From Jiella pacifica (GTDB lineage: Bacteria; Pseudomonadota; Alphaproteobacteria; Rhizobiales; Rhizobiaceae), in NCBI RefSeq assembly GCF_010500815.1, contig NZ_JAAAMG010000009.1, forward strand, positions 1 to 64,000: a DNA stretch of 64,000 bases, read 5' to 3'. A program made the position numbers and the translations under genes. Below the pieces are notes generated by a model that did not search any database, was not told the origin of the DNA, and saw only the letters and a program-made list of their open reading frames with translations. How positions within the stretch are numbered: the first letter of the stretch is position 1; each line of letters begins with the position of its first letter. Positions 28,370 to 37,112 of the stretch are shown here, one piece after another.

Positions 28370-29824
28370 TCATCGCACCATCCGGTCGACGAACCAGCGC
28401 GTCAGCCGGGCCCAGACCTCGTCCTTCTCGATGGAGTCCTCGACGCCGTGTTCGAGATTGGGGTTGTCGTTGACCTCGATGACGAAGACCCCGTCGTCGG
28501 TCTCCTTCAGGTCGACGCCGTAGAGCCCGTCGCCGATGCAACGGGCGGCGCGCAAGCCCGCGTCGAGCACGTGCGGCGGCGTATCGCCAAGGGAGAAGGC
28601 CTTGAAACCGCCTTCGAGTGGCCGCCCGCCGGTTTCGTGATTGATGATCTGCCAGTGGCTCTTGGCCATCAGATACTGGACGGCGAAGAGCGGCTCGCCG
28701 CCGAGGACGCCGATCCGCCAGTCGAATTTGGTCGGCATGAATTTCTGGGCGATCAACAGATCGCTGTCCTCGAGCCAGGCGCCCGCGAGCTTTTCCAGCC
28801 CGGCGAAATCGTCGACCTTCTTGACCCCGCGCGAAAACGAGCCGTCGGGGATCTTCAGAACCATCGGGAAGCCGAGTTCGTCGGCGGCGCGCTTGAAGTC
28901 CTCGCGGCCGGCGATCATCAGACCGGGCGGACAGGCGACGGCATTCGCCGCCATCAGTTCGTTCAGATAGACCTTGTTGGTGCAGCGGATCATCGAGATC
29001 GGATCGTCGATGACCGGCATGCCCTCCTGCATCGCCCGGCGGGCGAATCGGTAGGTGTGGTTGGAGATCGACGTCGTCTCGCGGATGAACAGGGCGTCGA
29101 AATTGGCCAGCCGCGGCAGATCCTTGCGGGTGATCGGCTCGACGTCGACGCCGAGCCGTGCGGCCACCCTCGCCCAGTGCTTCAGCGTCTCGACGGACGA
29201 TGGCGGCAATTCCTCGCGCGGATCGTAGAGGGTGGCGAAGGTGTATTTCGCCGGGGTCTTGGTCTTGGCCGCCCGCCACTCCCGCCCGGTGTAGCGCTCC
29301 ATCGACGCATAGAGCCGCGACATCTCGCCGTCGTCGAGCTTTCCGAGCGGCGAAAAGCCGATCCGGCGGATCGTCGGCGTCGGCGAATTCGGCTCCAGGT
29401 GGATGTCGAGGGCCGGGGCGCGGAACCAATCGAAGACGATCTTGGCGAAACGTTCCAGCCGGTGATCGTTCGAATAGCCGAAATAGATGCGGATCGGCGA
29501 AGTCGGGACCTCGCCCTTTTCGCAGGCCTTGCGCAGCGCCGCGTCGAGTTCCGGCAAGGCGTTTTCGTAGAGCTTCTTTTCCGACAGGTCGATCATCGTC
29601 TCGACCGACGGAATGATGCGGTGACCCCGCGCCTCGGCCAGCAGCGAGGCATAGTAGCCGCGGCTCTGATAGGCGTAACTGCGCGACAGATTGATGATTT
29701 TCGGCCGCTGGCCGCGAAACAGCGCCGGCCGGGCGAGATAGTCCCGGCTGGTCATCACCTTGTGGGGGGTTGCGCTGTTGTCGAGTTCGGCTAGGCGGCC
29801 GACGAGAACGACCCATTGAGACAT
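28370..29824 (-). CDS. RimK-family ATP-grasp ligase with N-terminal RLAN-type domain
   Basis: This 484-residue protein has an N-terminal region (about 1-190: WVVLVGRLAELDN, INLSRSYAYQSRGYYASLLAE, IRIYFGYSNDH) resembling the RimK-like ATP-grasp N-terminal (RLAN) domain. The ATP-grasp ligase domain follows, with MVLKIPDGSFSRGVKKVDD (ATP-binding loop), KFDWRIGVLGGEPLFAV and VFIVEVNDNPNLEHGVED (metal-binding E and N). Such enzymes join an amino acid or peptide through an acyl-phosphate. It forms an operon with the GNAT/C39 gene ten bases upstream. This pair recurs in proteobacteria and was predicted to make or modify a peptide or amide, but the product is unknown. Confidence 0.85.
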   Translation of the reverse strand: MSQWVVLVGRLAELDNSATPHKVMTSRDYLARPALFRGQRPKIINLSRSYAYQSRGYYASLLAEARGHRIIPSVETMIDLSEKKLYENALPELDAALRKACEKGEVPTSPIRIYFGYSNDHRLERFAKIVFDWFRAPALDIHLEPNSPTPTIRRIGFSPLGKLDDGEMSRLYASMERYTGREWRAAKTKTPAKYTFATLYDPREELPPSSVETLKHWARVAARLGVDVEPITRKDLPRLANFDALFIRETTSISNHTYRFARRAMQEGMPVIDDPISMIRCTNKVYLNELMAANAVACPPGLMIAGREDFKRAADELGFPMVLKIPDGSFSRGVKKVDDFAGLEKLAGAWLEDSDLLIAQKFMPTKFDWRIGVLGGEPLFAVQYLMAKSHWQIINHETGGRPLEGGFKAFSLGDTPPHVLDAGLRAARCIGDGLYGVDLKETDDGVFVIEVNDNPNLEHGVEDSIEKDEVWARLTRWFVDRMVR

Positions 29825-29833
29825 GAAGACGTG

Positions 29834-30997
29834 TCAGCTCCGTCGGCGCGAAAGGAAAACCGCCGCCCGCAGGCTCGCCTTGCCGAACCGGGCCATCTTG
29901 TCGAACGTGTCGTAGGGGAGCGGCAGATAGGCCGCGTCCGCGATGGATTCGCCCCGTTCGTCGGCGACCCAGGGATCGTGGACGATGATGTGCCGTCCAT
30001 CGTCGCCATGGGCCAGCACCCAGTGCGGCACCTTCTTGGCGAACATGTGGTAGCCGGATACGAGAATGATCGCCGTGCCGCCCTGCCCGAGATGCGCGCG
30101 CAGCGTGTCCATCGTGAACGGCTCGATCACCGTCGGAATCTCGTAGGTAACTGCCCGCCGGCGAAAGTCTTCCTGGGCGAGCGCCATGACCTTCTGCTTC
30201 TCGAGGCTTCTGACGCCTTCGAGAAACAGATCGCCGGCCTGGGAAACGTGGATGGCCGCGTCGAGACCGAATTCGTGGGCCGTCACCGCCAGACCGAACG
30301 GGTCGCAGCCGCCGGGCCCGGACATCATGAAGATCGTCGTCGCCTCGCGCCAAAGGCGGATTTCCATCACCGGATCGAGCTCGAAACCCTCGACGTCGCG
30401 GGCCATCGCCATCATCAGGCAGCACGAACCGCAGGTGAAATCGGTCGTCTGCTCGTAATAGGGAACGCCGGTGTCGAAGGGCTTGTCGCCGCGCAGGGTC
30501 TTTTCGAAGCGCAGCGCCGGCATGTGATCGGCATAATAGTCGAGATAGCGTCCGATCGGCCTGTAGCCTTCCAGACGGTAGAGCCTGATCGCCCGTTCGT
30601 TGTCCTCGCGTACCTCGAGCCTCAGGCAGATCCGATCCCGGTCGAACGCAGCCGTTTCCGCACCCTTCAGGAGTGCTCGGCCGATACCCTGGCCAATGGC
30701 GGCCGCGTCGACGGCGATCGAATAAAGCCGCGCCAGGGCCGTCCCCCGACGGAACAGGAGCGCGGCATAGCCGAGAAGCTTGCCGCCTGTGCCATCCTCC
30801 GCGACGAGAATCAGGGCACTGGATGATCCGAGAAGATTCTTGAACGAGCGACGGGTGATCCGGTCGGACACGAAGGTCGCGTCTTCCAGCGCGACCAACG
30901 CATCGACGTCCTCGACCGTTGCCGGACGCAGCACGAAACGCGGCGCGGCGGCATGCGTCGGTTCTGTCTTGGCTAAGGGAACGCCGGAGGCGCGCAT
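29834..30997 (-). CDS. GNAT acetyltransferase fused to C39-like cysteine peptidase
   Basis: A 387-residue fusion. Residues about 20-165 are a GNAT domain with the acetyl-CoA loop in IGQGIGRALLKG and REDNERAIRLYRLEGY. Residues about 178-387 are a papain-like peptidase-C39-type domain, with the cysteine in DFTCGSCCLMMAMA (C189 or a neighbour), and His and Asp in KVPHWVLAHGDDGRHIIVHDPW. C39 domains normally cut leader peptides at double-glycine sites, so with the RimK-like partner an acylated or ligated peptide product is plausible. No precursor peptide gene is recognised. The start ATG 30997 is the likely one. Confidence 0.85.
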   Translation of the reverse strand: MRASGVPLAKTEPTHAAAPRFVLRPATVEDVDALVALEDATFVSDRITRRSFKNLLGSSSALILVAEDGTGGKLLGYAALLFRRGTALARLYSIAVDAAAIGQGIGRALLKGAETAAFDRDRICLRLEVREDNERAIRLYRLEGYRPIGRYLDYYADHMPALRFEKTLRGDKPFDTGVPYYEQTTDFTCGSCCLMMAMARDVEGFELDPVMEIRLWREATTIFMMSGPGGCDPFGLAVTAHEFGLDAAIHVSQAGDLFLEGVRSLEKQKVMALAQEDFRRRAVTYEIPTVIEPFTMDTLRAHLGQGGTAIILVSGYHMFAKKVPHWVLAHGDDGRHIIVHDPWVADERGESIADAAYLPLPYDTFDKMARFGKASLRAAVFLSRRRS

Positions 30998-31300
30998 GGT
31001 GGCGAATTGCCCGGGAATTTCGATCGATCGACTGCGCCCTTATGCACCGACGCCGGAGCAAAAGCGACGACGATTTTCGCGTTGCCCGGCGGCAGCTCGA
31101 AAAGCGCAGACCCGGCCGCTGCCGTGCCTTGCGATTGCTTGCCTTTCCCAAGGCCAGGGCCGTGCCCGCCCTCCCCGCCTCCAGCCAAGCGACAGCATGG
31201 CGGATTATGGTCCCCGACGATCCGCCATGTCGCGTCAGCCTCGATGGGCGCGGCGGCGGCAACCGGCATTTCGACAACCCGACGGATGGAACGACCCTTG
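30998..31300. other. Divergent intergenic region, GNAT-C39 / cheW
   Basis: A 303-bp gap between leftward and rightward genes, so it should carry both promoters. I see no clear sigma-70 or sigma-28 boxes and no hairpin of note. Short frames through it look like GC-driven noise. Confidence 0.35.
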
Positions 31301-31786
31301 ATGACGTCCCTTGAGACCCTGGCAGGCCAGGCTCCCGCCAACAATGCTCCGATCGAGATCATCGCCTTCTATCTCGGCGACCAGCAGTTCTGTGTGCGCA
31401 CCACCTCTATCCGCGAGATCCGAGGCTGGGCGAAATCGACGCCTCTGCCCCATGCCTCGCCCGAAGTGATGGGCATGATGAACCTTCGCGGCGCCGTGAT
31501 CCCGGTGATCAACACCGCGCGCAAGCTCGGCCAGGGCTGGTCGACGCCGACGGAGCGCAGCGCCATCGTCGTCGCCGAACTGGATGGCGCGATCTTCGGC
31601 CTGATGGTCGACCGCGTCTCGGACATCCTCACCCTCGATCAGTCGATGATCCAGCCGGTGCCGGAAATGACCTCCGGCTACGACAAGGGCTTCGTCGAGG
31701 GCATCTTCGCCCATCAGGGCGAGATGATCTGCTTCCTCAATCTCGACCGGATGTTCGCCGAACCGGGCAAGGCCGACTTCTTCTGA
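31301..31786 (+). CDS. cheW: CheW chemotaxis coupling protein
   Basis: This 161-residue protein is a single CheW domain: IIAFYLGDQQFCVRTTSIREI, MMNLRGAVIPVINTARKLG with the conserved NLRG, and VSDILTLDQSMIQPVPEM. CheW links chemoreceptors to the CheA kinase at the cytoplasmic face of the membrane. No cheA, mcp or cheR is next to it, so it may be a spare CheW for receptors encoded elsewhere. ATG 31301 fits the family start; ATG 31286 in the same frame would add five residues, and neither has a strong ribosome site. Confidence 0.92.
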   Translation: MTSLETLAGQAPANNAPIEIIAFYLGDQQFCVRTTSIREIRGWAKSTPLPHASPEVMGMMNLRGAVIPVINTARKLGQGWSTPTERSAIVVAELDGAIFGLMVDRVSDILTLDQSMIQPVPEMTSGYDKGFVEGIFAHQGEMICFLNLDRMFAEPGKADFF

Positions 31787-31852
31787 CCGTTTCCGCGGCC
31801 GGGTTCGCGGCGTCCTCCATGGAACGCCGCGAACCTCCACCACGGCGCGGCC

Positions 31853-32599
31853 TCAGCCGCGGCCGACGAAGGGCATCTGGTTGGCCATCACCGTCATGGT
31901 GAAGACGTTGGCGTCGAGCGGCAGGCTGGCCATGTAGGCGACCGCCCGCGCGACGTGCACCGGGTCGATCCTCGGCTCCGGCTTCATCGAGCCGTCCGCC
32001 TGCATGACGCCGCCTGTCATCCTGGCGGTCATGTCGCTCGCCGCATTGCCGATGTCGATCTGGCCGACGGCGATGTCGAACCGGCGGCCGTCGAGCGATG
32101 CGGCCTTGGTGAGGCCGGTGATGGCGTGCTTCGTCGCGGTGTAGGGGGCCGAGTTCGGCCGCGGCGTCGTCGCCGAGATCGAGCCGTTGTTGATGATCCG
32201 CCCGCCCCTCGGGCTTTGCGCCTTCATCATCCGGAAGGCTTCCTGGATACAGAAGAACGCGCCGGAGAGGTTGGCGCCAACGGCCTTGTTCCATTCTTCG
32301 ACGGGCAGATCCTCCAGCGGCACCGACGGCGAGGAGACGCCGGCATTGTTGACGAGGAGATCGAGCCGTCCGAATTTGTCGCCGACGGTGCGGAACAGGG
32401 CGGCCACGGCCTCCCGGTCCGAGACGTCGCAGGCGACCGGATGAACGGCTCCCGCATCGACCTCTTTCGCCGCATCATCCAACACGCTGGCGCGCCGCCC
32501 GGTGATCACCACCTGAAACCCCTCGGCGACGAGCGCCTTGGTGATCGCCTTGCCGACGCCGGTTCCCCCGCCGGTCACCAGCGCAATCTTCTCTGCCAT
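31853..32599 (-). CDS. Short-chain dehydrogenase/reductase (SDR)
   Basis: A 248-residue classical SDR. The cofactor loop is [12 protein letters not shown] (about residues 8-19), NNAGVSS is the structural motif, and the active site is Ser in NNGSISATT with Y-x-x-x-K in [16 protein letters not shown] after the second strand suggests NADPH use. The C-terminus QMPFVGRG is short. ATG 32599 ([12 protein letters not shown]) has GGGAGGA just upstream. Substrate unknown; single gene. Confidence 0.85.
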   Translation of the reverse strand: MAEKIALVTGGGTGVGKAITKALVAEGFQVVITGRRASVLDDAAKEVDAGAVHPVACDVSDREAVAALFRTVGDKFGRLDLLVNNAGVSSPSVPLEDLPVEEWNKAVGANLSGAFFCIQEAFRMMKAQSPRGGRIINNGSISATTPRPNSAPYTATKHAITGLTKAASLDGRRFDIAVGQIDIGNAASDMTARMTGGVMQADGSMKPEPRIDPVHVARAVAYMASLPLDANVFTMTVMANQMPFVGRG

Positions 32600-32704
32600 G
32601 TCGTCCTCCCGTTTCGATAGCGGCGCGACGCTAGCGGATCGCCGCGCCGAAGCCAACGAGTCGGGTCTGATCCCCGAGTTGGTCCCGCGCCCTCCGCCGC
32701 CGCC

Positions 32705-33583
32705 TCACCCGGTATCGCCGCGCAGCCGCCGCACGCTGGTGATCGCGACGGCTTTCGCGGTCAGCCGCTCGATCGTCTCGACCAGAGGCTCTCTCGCCAC
32801 CATCATGTGGTGGGCGTTGGCGTGGAGAAGATTGCGGCCGTCGAGCATCATGCCGACATGGCCCTTCCAGAAGATCAGGTCACCGCGCTGCAGGCCTTCG
32901 ACGCCGGCGAGCCGCGTGCCGAGGTCGCGCTCCTGCATGTCGGCGTCCCGGGGCGCCGAAGCGCCGGTCATCTCCAGAGCGAGCTGCAGAAGCCCGGAGC
33001 AATCGATGCCGAGCACGCTCTTGCCGCCCCACAAATAGGGAACGCCGAGAAATCGCTCGGCGACCGCAACGAAGTCGGACTCGACTTCGCCGAGCGGCGC
33101 GAGATGCTGGCGCACCACGAAGCCGCCGGAGGCCAGTTCGCGGTAGTCTGCGTTGTGATCGCTCGCCTCGCCGACGACGGAGACGAGTGCGCCCATCGGC
33201 AGGGCGCCGAGTGGTGGCCGCTTGATGTCCGGTGCCGGAAAGACCAGCGTCCGGGGCACCGGCACACGTGCCGTCGGCGGCGCAGCATCATCGACGCGGC
33301 CGATGCAGGCGGTCGGGACGTAGCCGACATAGGAATCGGCCCCGGCCTGCACCCAGCACCAGCCGTCGCCGGCGTCTTCGAAGACCGTCACCCGCTCGCC
33401 CATCAGCAATTCCGTGTCGAGTGGCGCGCCGTCTTCGGGCCGGCGCCTGAGCGGCGCGATCGGCGCGAGAACCCGGCGAACCTCGCCCTCGACGAATCGC
33501 TCGGCCTCGACCCGGCCCTTCAGCCGCGCGTCGGCGAGATCCGGCCGGAAGGCGTTGAGCCGGGCGTCCTGCCTGTCGGGCAT
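32705..33583 (-). CDS. NlpC/P60 family cell-wall peptidase with SH3-like domains
   Basis: The 292-residue protein has two SH3-like segments (APIAPLRRRPEDGAPLDTEL and PPLGALPMGALVSVVGE, about residues 40-160). The C40 NlpC/P60 domain begins near residue 170: the catalytic Cys is in SVLGIDCSGLLQLALE and the His in FWKGHVGMMLDGRNLLH, with a third polar residue beyond. These enzymes cut peptide links of peptidoglycan, often between D-Glu and a diamino acid. I see no signal peptide, so a cytoplasmic recycling role or non-classical export is possible. It follows the M17 peptidase gene on the same strand (105-bp gap), a pairing seen in other rhizobia as far as I recall. Confidence 0.88.
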   Translation of the reverse strand: MPDRQDARLNAFRPDLADARLKGRVEAERFVEGEVRRVLAPIAPLRRRPEDGAPLDTELLMGERVTVFEDAGDGWCWVQAGADSYVGYVPTACIGRVDDAAPPTARVPVPRTLVFPAPDIKRPPLGALPMGALVSVVGEASDHNADYRELASGGFVVRQHLAPLGEVESDFVAVAERFLGVPYLWGGKSVLGIDCSGLLQLALEMTGASAPRDADMQERDLGTRLAGVEGLQRGDLIFWKGHVGMMLDGRNLLHANAHHMMVAREPLVETIERLTAKAVAITSVRRLRGDTG

Positions 33584-33688
33584 CGTCTTTTCCTCCGTCT
33601 ATCGTGGCCGCAGTTTCCGCGCCAGAAGCGGGCGAACTGGACAGAGACGCCCTGTTCGCCCGCCGATGTCGCGAACGTCCTCGGTGTT

Positions 33689-35101
33689 TCAGCCGGCCTT
33701 GCCGAAGCGCTGTTTCAGAACGTCGTATATCGCCCGGATCGCCTGGGCCTCGCCGCCGACCGGGCCGATCGGAGAGGCTTTGGGGCGCCAGCCATAGACG
33801 TCGAAATGCGCCCAGGTCCTGGCCTTGTCCACGAAGCCCTCGAGAAACAGCGCCGCCGTCACCGAGCCGGCAAAACCGTTGCTGGTGACGTTGTTGAGGT
33901 CGGCGATCTTGGAGGAGAGATCCTCGCTGTAAGGCTGCCAGAGCGGCAGCTGCCAGATCGGATCGGCCACCCTTTTGGCGCCGTCGGAGAGGCTTCGCGC
34001 GAAGGCGTCGTCGGACGTGAAGAACGGCGGCACGTCCGGACCAAGCGCGACACGCGCCGCGCCGGTCAACGTGGCCATGTCGATCAGGATCTCCGGCGCC
34101 TCGGCATCGGCGAGGGTCAGCGCATCGGCAAGTACCAGCCGCCCCTCGGCGTCGGTGTTGCCGATCTCGACGGTCTTGCCGTTGCGGCTCTTCAATACGT
34201 CTCCCGGCCGGAAGGACGAGGCTGAAATCGAATTCTCCACCGCCGGAATCAGGACGCGGAGCCTCACGTCCAGACCGCTCGCCATCACGAGGCGGGCGAG
34301 GCCGAGAACGTTGGCGGCGCCGCCCATGTCCTTCTTCATCAACAGCATTCCCGACGACGGCTTGATGTCGAGCCCGCCGGTGTCGAAGCAGACGCCCTTG
34401 CCGACCAGCGTCACCTTGGGCGCGTCGCTGCCGCCCCAGGAAAAATCGATCAGCCGCGGCGCCGAAGCGCTGGCGCGGCCTACGGCGTGGATCATCGGGA
34501 AGTTATTTTCGAGAAGCTCGTCGCCCGTCGTGACGGAGAACGCGGCGCCGAATTCCGCGGCAAGCGCACGGGCCGCCGCCTCGAGCTCCGCCGGTCCGAG
34601 GTCGTTGGTGGGCGTGTTGATCAGGTCGCGGGTGAGAAAGGCCGCCTCGGTGATCCGTTCCGCCTCGGCGATGTCGGCACCCTCGCCGGCAAAGACCTCG
34701 GCCGGCTCGGCTTCGGCGCCATCGGCCTTGCCGCCCTTGTAGCGGGAGAAGCGATAGCCGCCGAGAAGCATGGCGACGGCCCGCAGCGTCGGATCGCCCG
34801 CGGCTTCCGGCGCCTCCACATGCCAGGCCCCGGCGGGAAGACGCGTTGCAAGCGCGCCGAAGGCGAGCGGCAGCGCCTCCCGGCCCCAGTCGTCCCTCGC
34901 CGGCTTGCCAAGGCCCAGAACGGCGGCTGCGGCGTCTCCATCATCGCCGGGCGCGATCAGCACCGAACCCGCCTCGCCGGCAAAGCGCATCGTCGACGCC
35001 CATCTCCTCGCCCGATCCGGAAGGGCGTCGATCCCATCGGCAAAGACGGCGTGGATGGGACGCGAGGCGGCGCCGGGCTTGGCGGATAGCGTGATCGCCA
35101 T
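33689..35101 (-). CDS. Leucyl aminopeptidase family protein (M17)
   Basis: A 470-residue M17 aminopeptidase. The metal and catalytic site shows KGVCFDTGGLDIKPSSGMLLMKKDMGGAANVLG (K, D, K) and NTDAEGRLVLADAL, the M17 signature. The bicarbonate-binding arginine is in that same block. The N-terminal macro-like domain is shorter and diverged, as in the PepB-like branch found in rhizobia. ATG 35101 has GGGAG ten bases upstream; a TTG two codons earlier is possible. It releases N-terminal residues from peptides in the cytoplasm; exact preference is unknown. The NlpC/P60 gene follows. Confidence 0.9.
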   Translation of the reverse strand: MAITLSAKPGAASRPIHAVFADGIDALPDRARRWASTMRFAGEAGSVLIAPGDDGDAAAAVLGLGKPARDDWGREALPLAFGALATRLPAGAWHVEAPEAAGDPTLRAVAMLLGGYRFSRYKGGKADGAEAEPAEVFAGEGADIAEAERITEAAFLTRDLINTPTNDLGPAELEAAARALAAEFGAAFSVTTGDELLENNFPMIHAVGRASASAPRLIDFSWGGSDAPKVTLVGKGVCFDTGGLDIKPSSGMLLMKKDMGGAANVLGLARLVMASGLDVRLRVLIPAVENSISASSFRPGDVLKSRNGKTVEIGNTDAEGRLVLADALTLADAEAPEILIDMATLTGAARVALGPDVPPFFTSDDAFARSLSDGAKRVADPIWQLPLWQPYSEDLSSKIADLNNVTSNGFAGSVTAALFLEGFVDKARTWAHFDVYGWRPKASPIGPVGGEAQAIRAIYDVLKQRFGKAG

Positions 35102-35239
35102 GGGCAAAAACTCCCTGGAATTGGATGCGGCTCGTCGACGAGCCGATGGCGCACTTTGTCGGCGCCTCGAAGCGCAGAATCAAGCACCCCCGCAACGCGG
35201 GGTGTGTGGCGCGAGACAGCCGAGCGCCGGCATGGGAAA

Positions 35240-35260
35240 TTAACCTTTGGGTAGGGTTAA
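35240..35260. promoter_or_regulatory. TTAACC-N9-GGTTAA palindrome upstream of the TPR gene
   Basis: TTAACC at 35240-35245 and GGTTAA at 35255-35260 form an inverted repeat in a locally AT-rich stretch, 75 bp before the TPR gene. Such a repeat could be an operator. The half-sites recall CtrA's TTAA, but the spacing is not the usual TTAA-N7-TTAA. Confidence 0.3.
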
Positions 35261-35334
35261 CAAAATACTGTGCCGTCTCGGAAGGCCCCGTCCGTGAAGG
35301 TCTTCGCACATCGTTTCGCCATGGAGATCGCTCG

Positions 35335-36147
35335 ATGACCGCTCGCACTGCCCCGACGTCGCCACGTTTGAAGCGCCTGGCGCTGGGGTTCGCCGCGGCG
35401 GCGCTTTTGGCCGGACAGGGCTGCGCCTCGGTCTCGCGGGAGACCACCGGGTCGGTCGAGCGGCCGGGCGCCGGCCAAGTCGCCGCATTGCCGGCCACGC
35501 AGCTCGATGGCGCGCTGCGTTCCTACGGCGAGGCCTACGAAAAAAACCCCAAGGACAAGGGCGGTGGCATGGCGTTCGCCGCCGTCCTGCAGATGGCCGG
35601 GCGGAACGACCAGTCCCTCGCCGTCATGCAGCAGGTGGCGATCGCCAACCCCAAGGACCGGGACGTCTTGTCGGCCTACGGCAAGGCTCTGGCGGCGGCG
35701 GGCAATCTGCCGAAGGCGCTGGAGACCATCCGCCGGGCGCAGACCCCGGACCGGCCGGACTGGCGGCTTTTGTCGGCGGAAGGGGCGATCCTCGACCAGA
35801 TGGGCCAGTCGGACCAGGCGCGGACGCTCTACCGCAAGGCCCTCGACCTGCAGCCGAACGAGCCGACGGTTCTTTCCAATCTCGGCATGTCCTATGTCCT
35901 GACCAACGACCTCGCCTCGGCCGAACAGTATCTCCGGCAAGCGGCCGATACTCCGGGCGTCGACACCCGTGTAAGGCAGAACCTGGCGCTGGTCGTCGGG
36001 CTACAGGGTCGCTTCGAGGAGGCCAAACAGATCGCCACCGCCGCGCTGCCGCCGCAGCAGGCGGAAGCCAACGCCGCCTATCTGCAGAAGATGCTGGCTC
36101 AGCAGAACACCTGGTCGATGCTGAAGGACAAGGAAAAACGCGGCTGA
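35335..36147 (+). CDS. TPR-repeat exported protein, TadD-like
   Basis: This 270-residue protein has a signal-like N-terminus (LKRLALGFAAAALLAGQGCAS) ending in a Cys that could be lipidated, although the AGQGC sequence is a poor lipobox. Several tetratricopeptide repeats follow (for example PDWRLLSAEGAILDQMGQSD and EPTVLSNLGMSYVLTNDLAS). The whole resembles TadD, the pilotin-like TPR lipoprotein of Flp pilus systems in rhizobia. No other tad or cpa gene is nearby, so the Tad link is by resemblance only. ATG 35335 is chosen because the longer frame from 35125 lies in the divergent promoter region. Confidence 0.75.
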   Translation: MTARTAPTSPRLKRLALGFAAAALLAGQGCASVSRETTGSVERPGAGQVAALPATQLDGALRSYGEAYEKNPKDKGGGMAFAAVLQMAGRNDQSLAVMQQVAIANPKDRDVLSAYGKALAAAGNLPKALETIRRAQTPDRPDWRLLSAEGAILDQMGQSDQARTLYRKALDLQPNEPTVLSNLGMSYVLTNDLASAEQYLRQAADTPGVDTRVRQNLALVVGLQGRFEEAKQIATAALPPQQAEANAAYLQKMLAQQNTWSMLKDKEKRG

Positions 36148-36264
36148 ACGACGAGGTGCAAGAGAAGCGTCTGCTTCCTCACGCCCCGCCACGCCGAGAC
36201 ATCGCGGCTCTCAAAGCTAGCTCTCTCGCGGCCAAACGCGCCGATCGGCCGCCGTGCAGCAGCG

Positions 36265-36639
36265 TCAGTAGCGCCCGCTTCCAACCCGCCGGGCGGGTCG
36301 AGTGGAGGTCGCTCGGCTGCCGAGAACTTCCGGGGACATGCCCTGCCGCTGCCACACAGGCCGCGGTTCCGGCACGCTATTCGGGTAAAGATCGGGAGAG
36401 AACGGTTCGGGCGTCCACAGCGCCTGCCTCAGACGGTCGATCTCCGATCGCCCGACGGACACGACTTCCATGTCGTTTCCGCGACTCTCCCTGAGATTTG
36501 GCTCGGCGGGATGAAGCTGGGCATAGATGCGATTTGCCTGAGCCCAATGCTCATGCTCGCGTCCGCTCGGACATCCTTCCTGTTCCCAAATCTGATATGC
36601 CAAAGCCCGGATCTCGGCCGCATCGTCGATCCTCGGCAT
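36265..36639 (-). CDS. DUF2934 domain protein
   Basis: A 124-residue protein with a short N-terminal DUF2934 domain (EIRALAYQIWEQEGCPSGRE, then HWAQA, about residues 9-35), a small helical motif that is common in rhizobia. The rest is Pro/Arg-rich and looks disordered. Function unknown. The start MPRIDDAAEIRALA fits other members of the family. Confidence 0.75.
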   Translation of the reverse strand: MPRIDDAAEIRALAYQIWEQEGCPSGREHEHWAQANRIYAQLHPAEPNLRESRGNDMEVVSVGRSEIDRLRQALWTPEPFSPDLYPNSVPEPRPVWQRQGMSPEVLGSRATSTRPARRVGSGRY

Positions 36640-36827
36640 TCTCTCTCCTCCCGCCCGCCCAACGGCAGGGATGCTGACGTCGATAGTTCAGCGTCAAAAA
36701 CTCATTTCCGCGCAGTTGGTTGCACAGAAGAGGCCGGAAACTGCGCGGCATTTGCGTGGCAATCTACAGACTTTTCCCGCATACAGCGCTTTGACCTGGA
36801 TCAAGCTCTCAGATCCTGCTCGACAGC

Positions 36828-36923
36828 TTACACGCCGAGCAAATAGGCCGCCCCGACGACGAGCAGCCAAAAGCTGATCGCCACTACGAGAATCATATCC
36901 TCCGCCGTAGAGTAATTCACCAT
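36828..36923 (-). CDS. 31-residue small membrane protein
   Basis: ATG 36923 opens a 31-codon frame ending TAA 36828. The product reads MVNYSTAEDMILVVAISFWL and then LVVGAAYLLGV, a short polar N-terminus and one membrane helix. AAGGAAAG lies about eleven bases upstream. The frame is supported by the ribosome site and coherent topology only. The surrounding 473-bp gap (36640-37112) is less GC-rich than average and shows nothing else recognisable. Confidence 0.45.
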   Translation of the reverse strand: MVNYSTAEDMILVVAISFWLLVVGAAYLLGV

Positions 36924-37112
36924 TCGTAGAGCTTTCCTTTCCGCGGGGAACCGACGGAGTTCGAAGCCACATCTACGAAAGAACCTAGAACGCTGAAATA
37001 AAAGTCAAATTTTCCGATCGAGCAGATGAGGGGCGAATCATCGTTCTGCCAAACGACTTCCGCCTCTTGCGGCGCTCGCACCCATGACGACTGCGCAAGC
37101 GCCCCAGTCTCT

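Noticed and set aside
28144-28473. A 109-codon frame after the variable gene, considered as an accessory protein or RT fragment
   Set aside because: Its second half runs antisense through the RimK-like coding sequence, it has no ribosome site, and it shows no RT or Avd motif.
35240-35260. CtrA binding site upstream of the TadD-like gene
   Set aside because: The half-sites are inverted with 9-base spacing rather than TTAA-N7-TTAA; kept only as an unassigned palindrome.
35335-36147. A Tad/Flp pilus locus around the TPR gene
   Set aside because: No other tad or cpa gene is present in the surrounding 10 kb.
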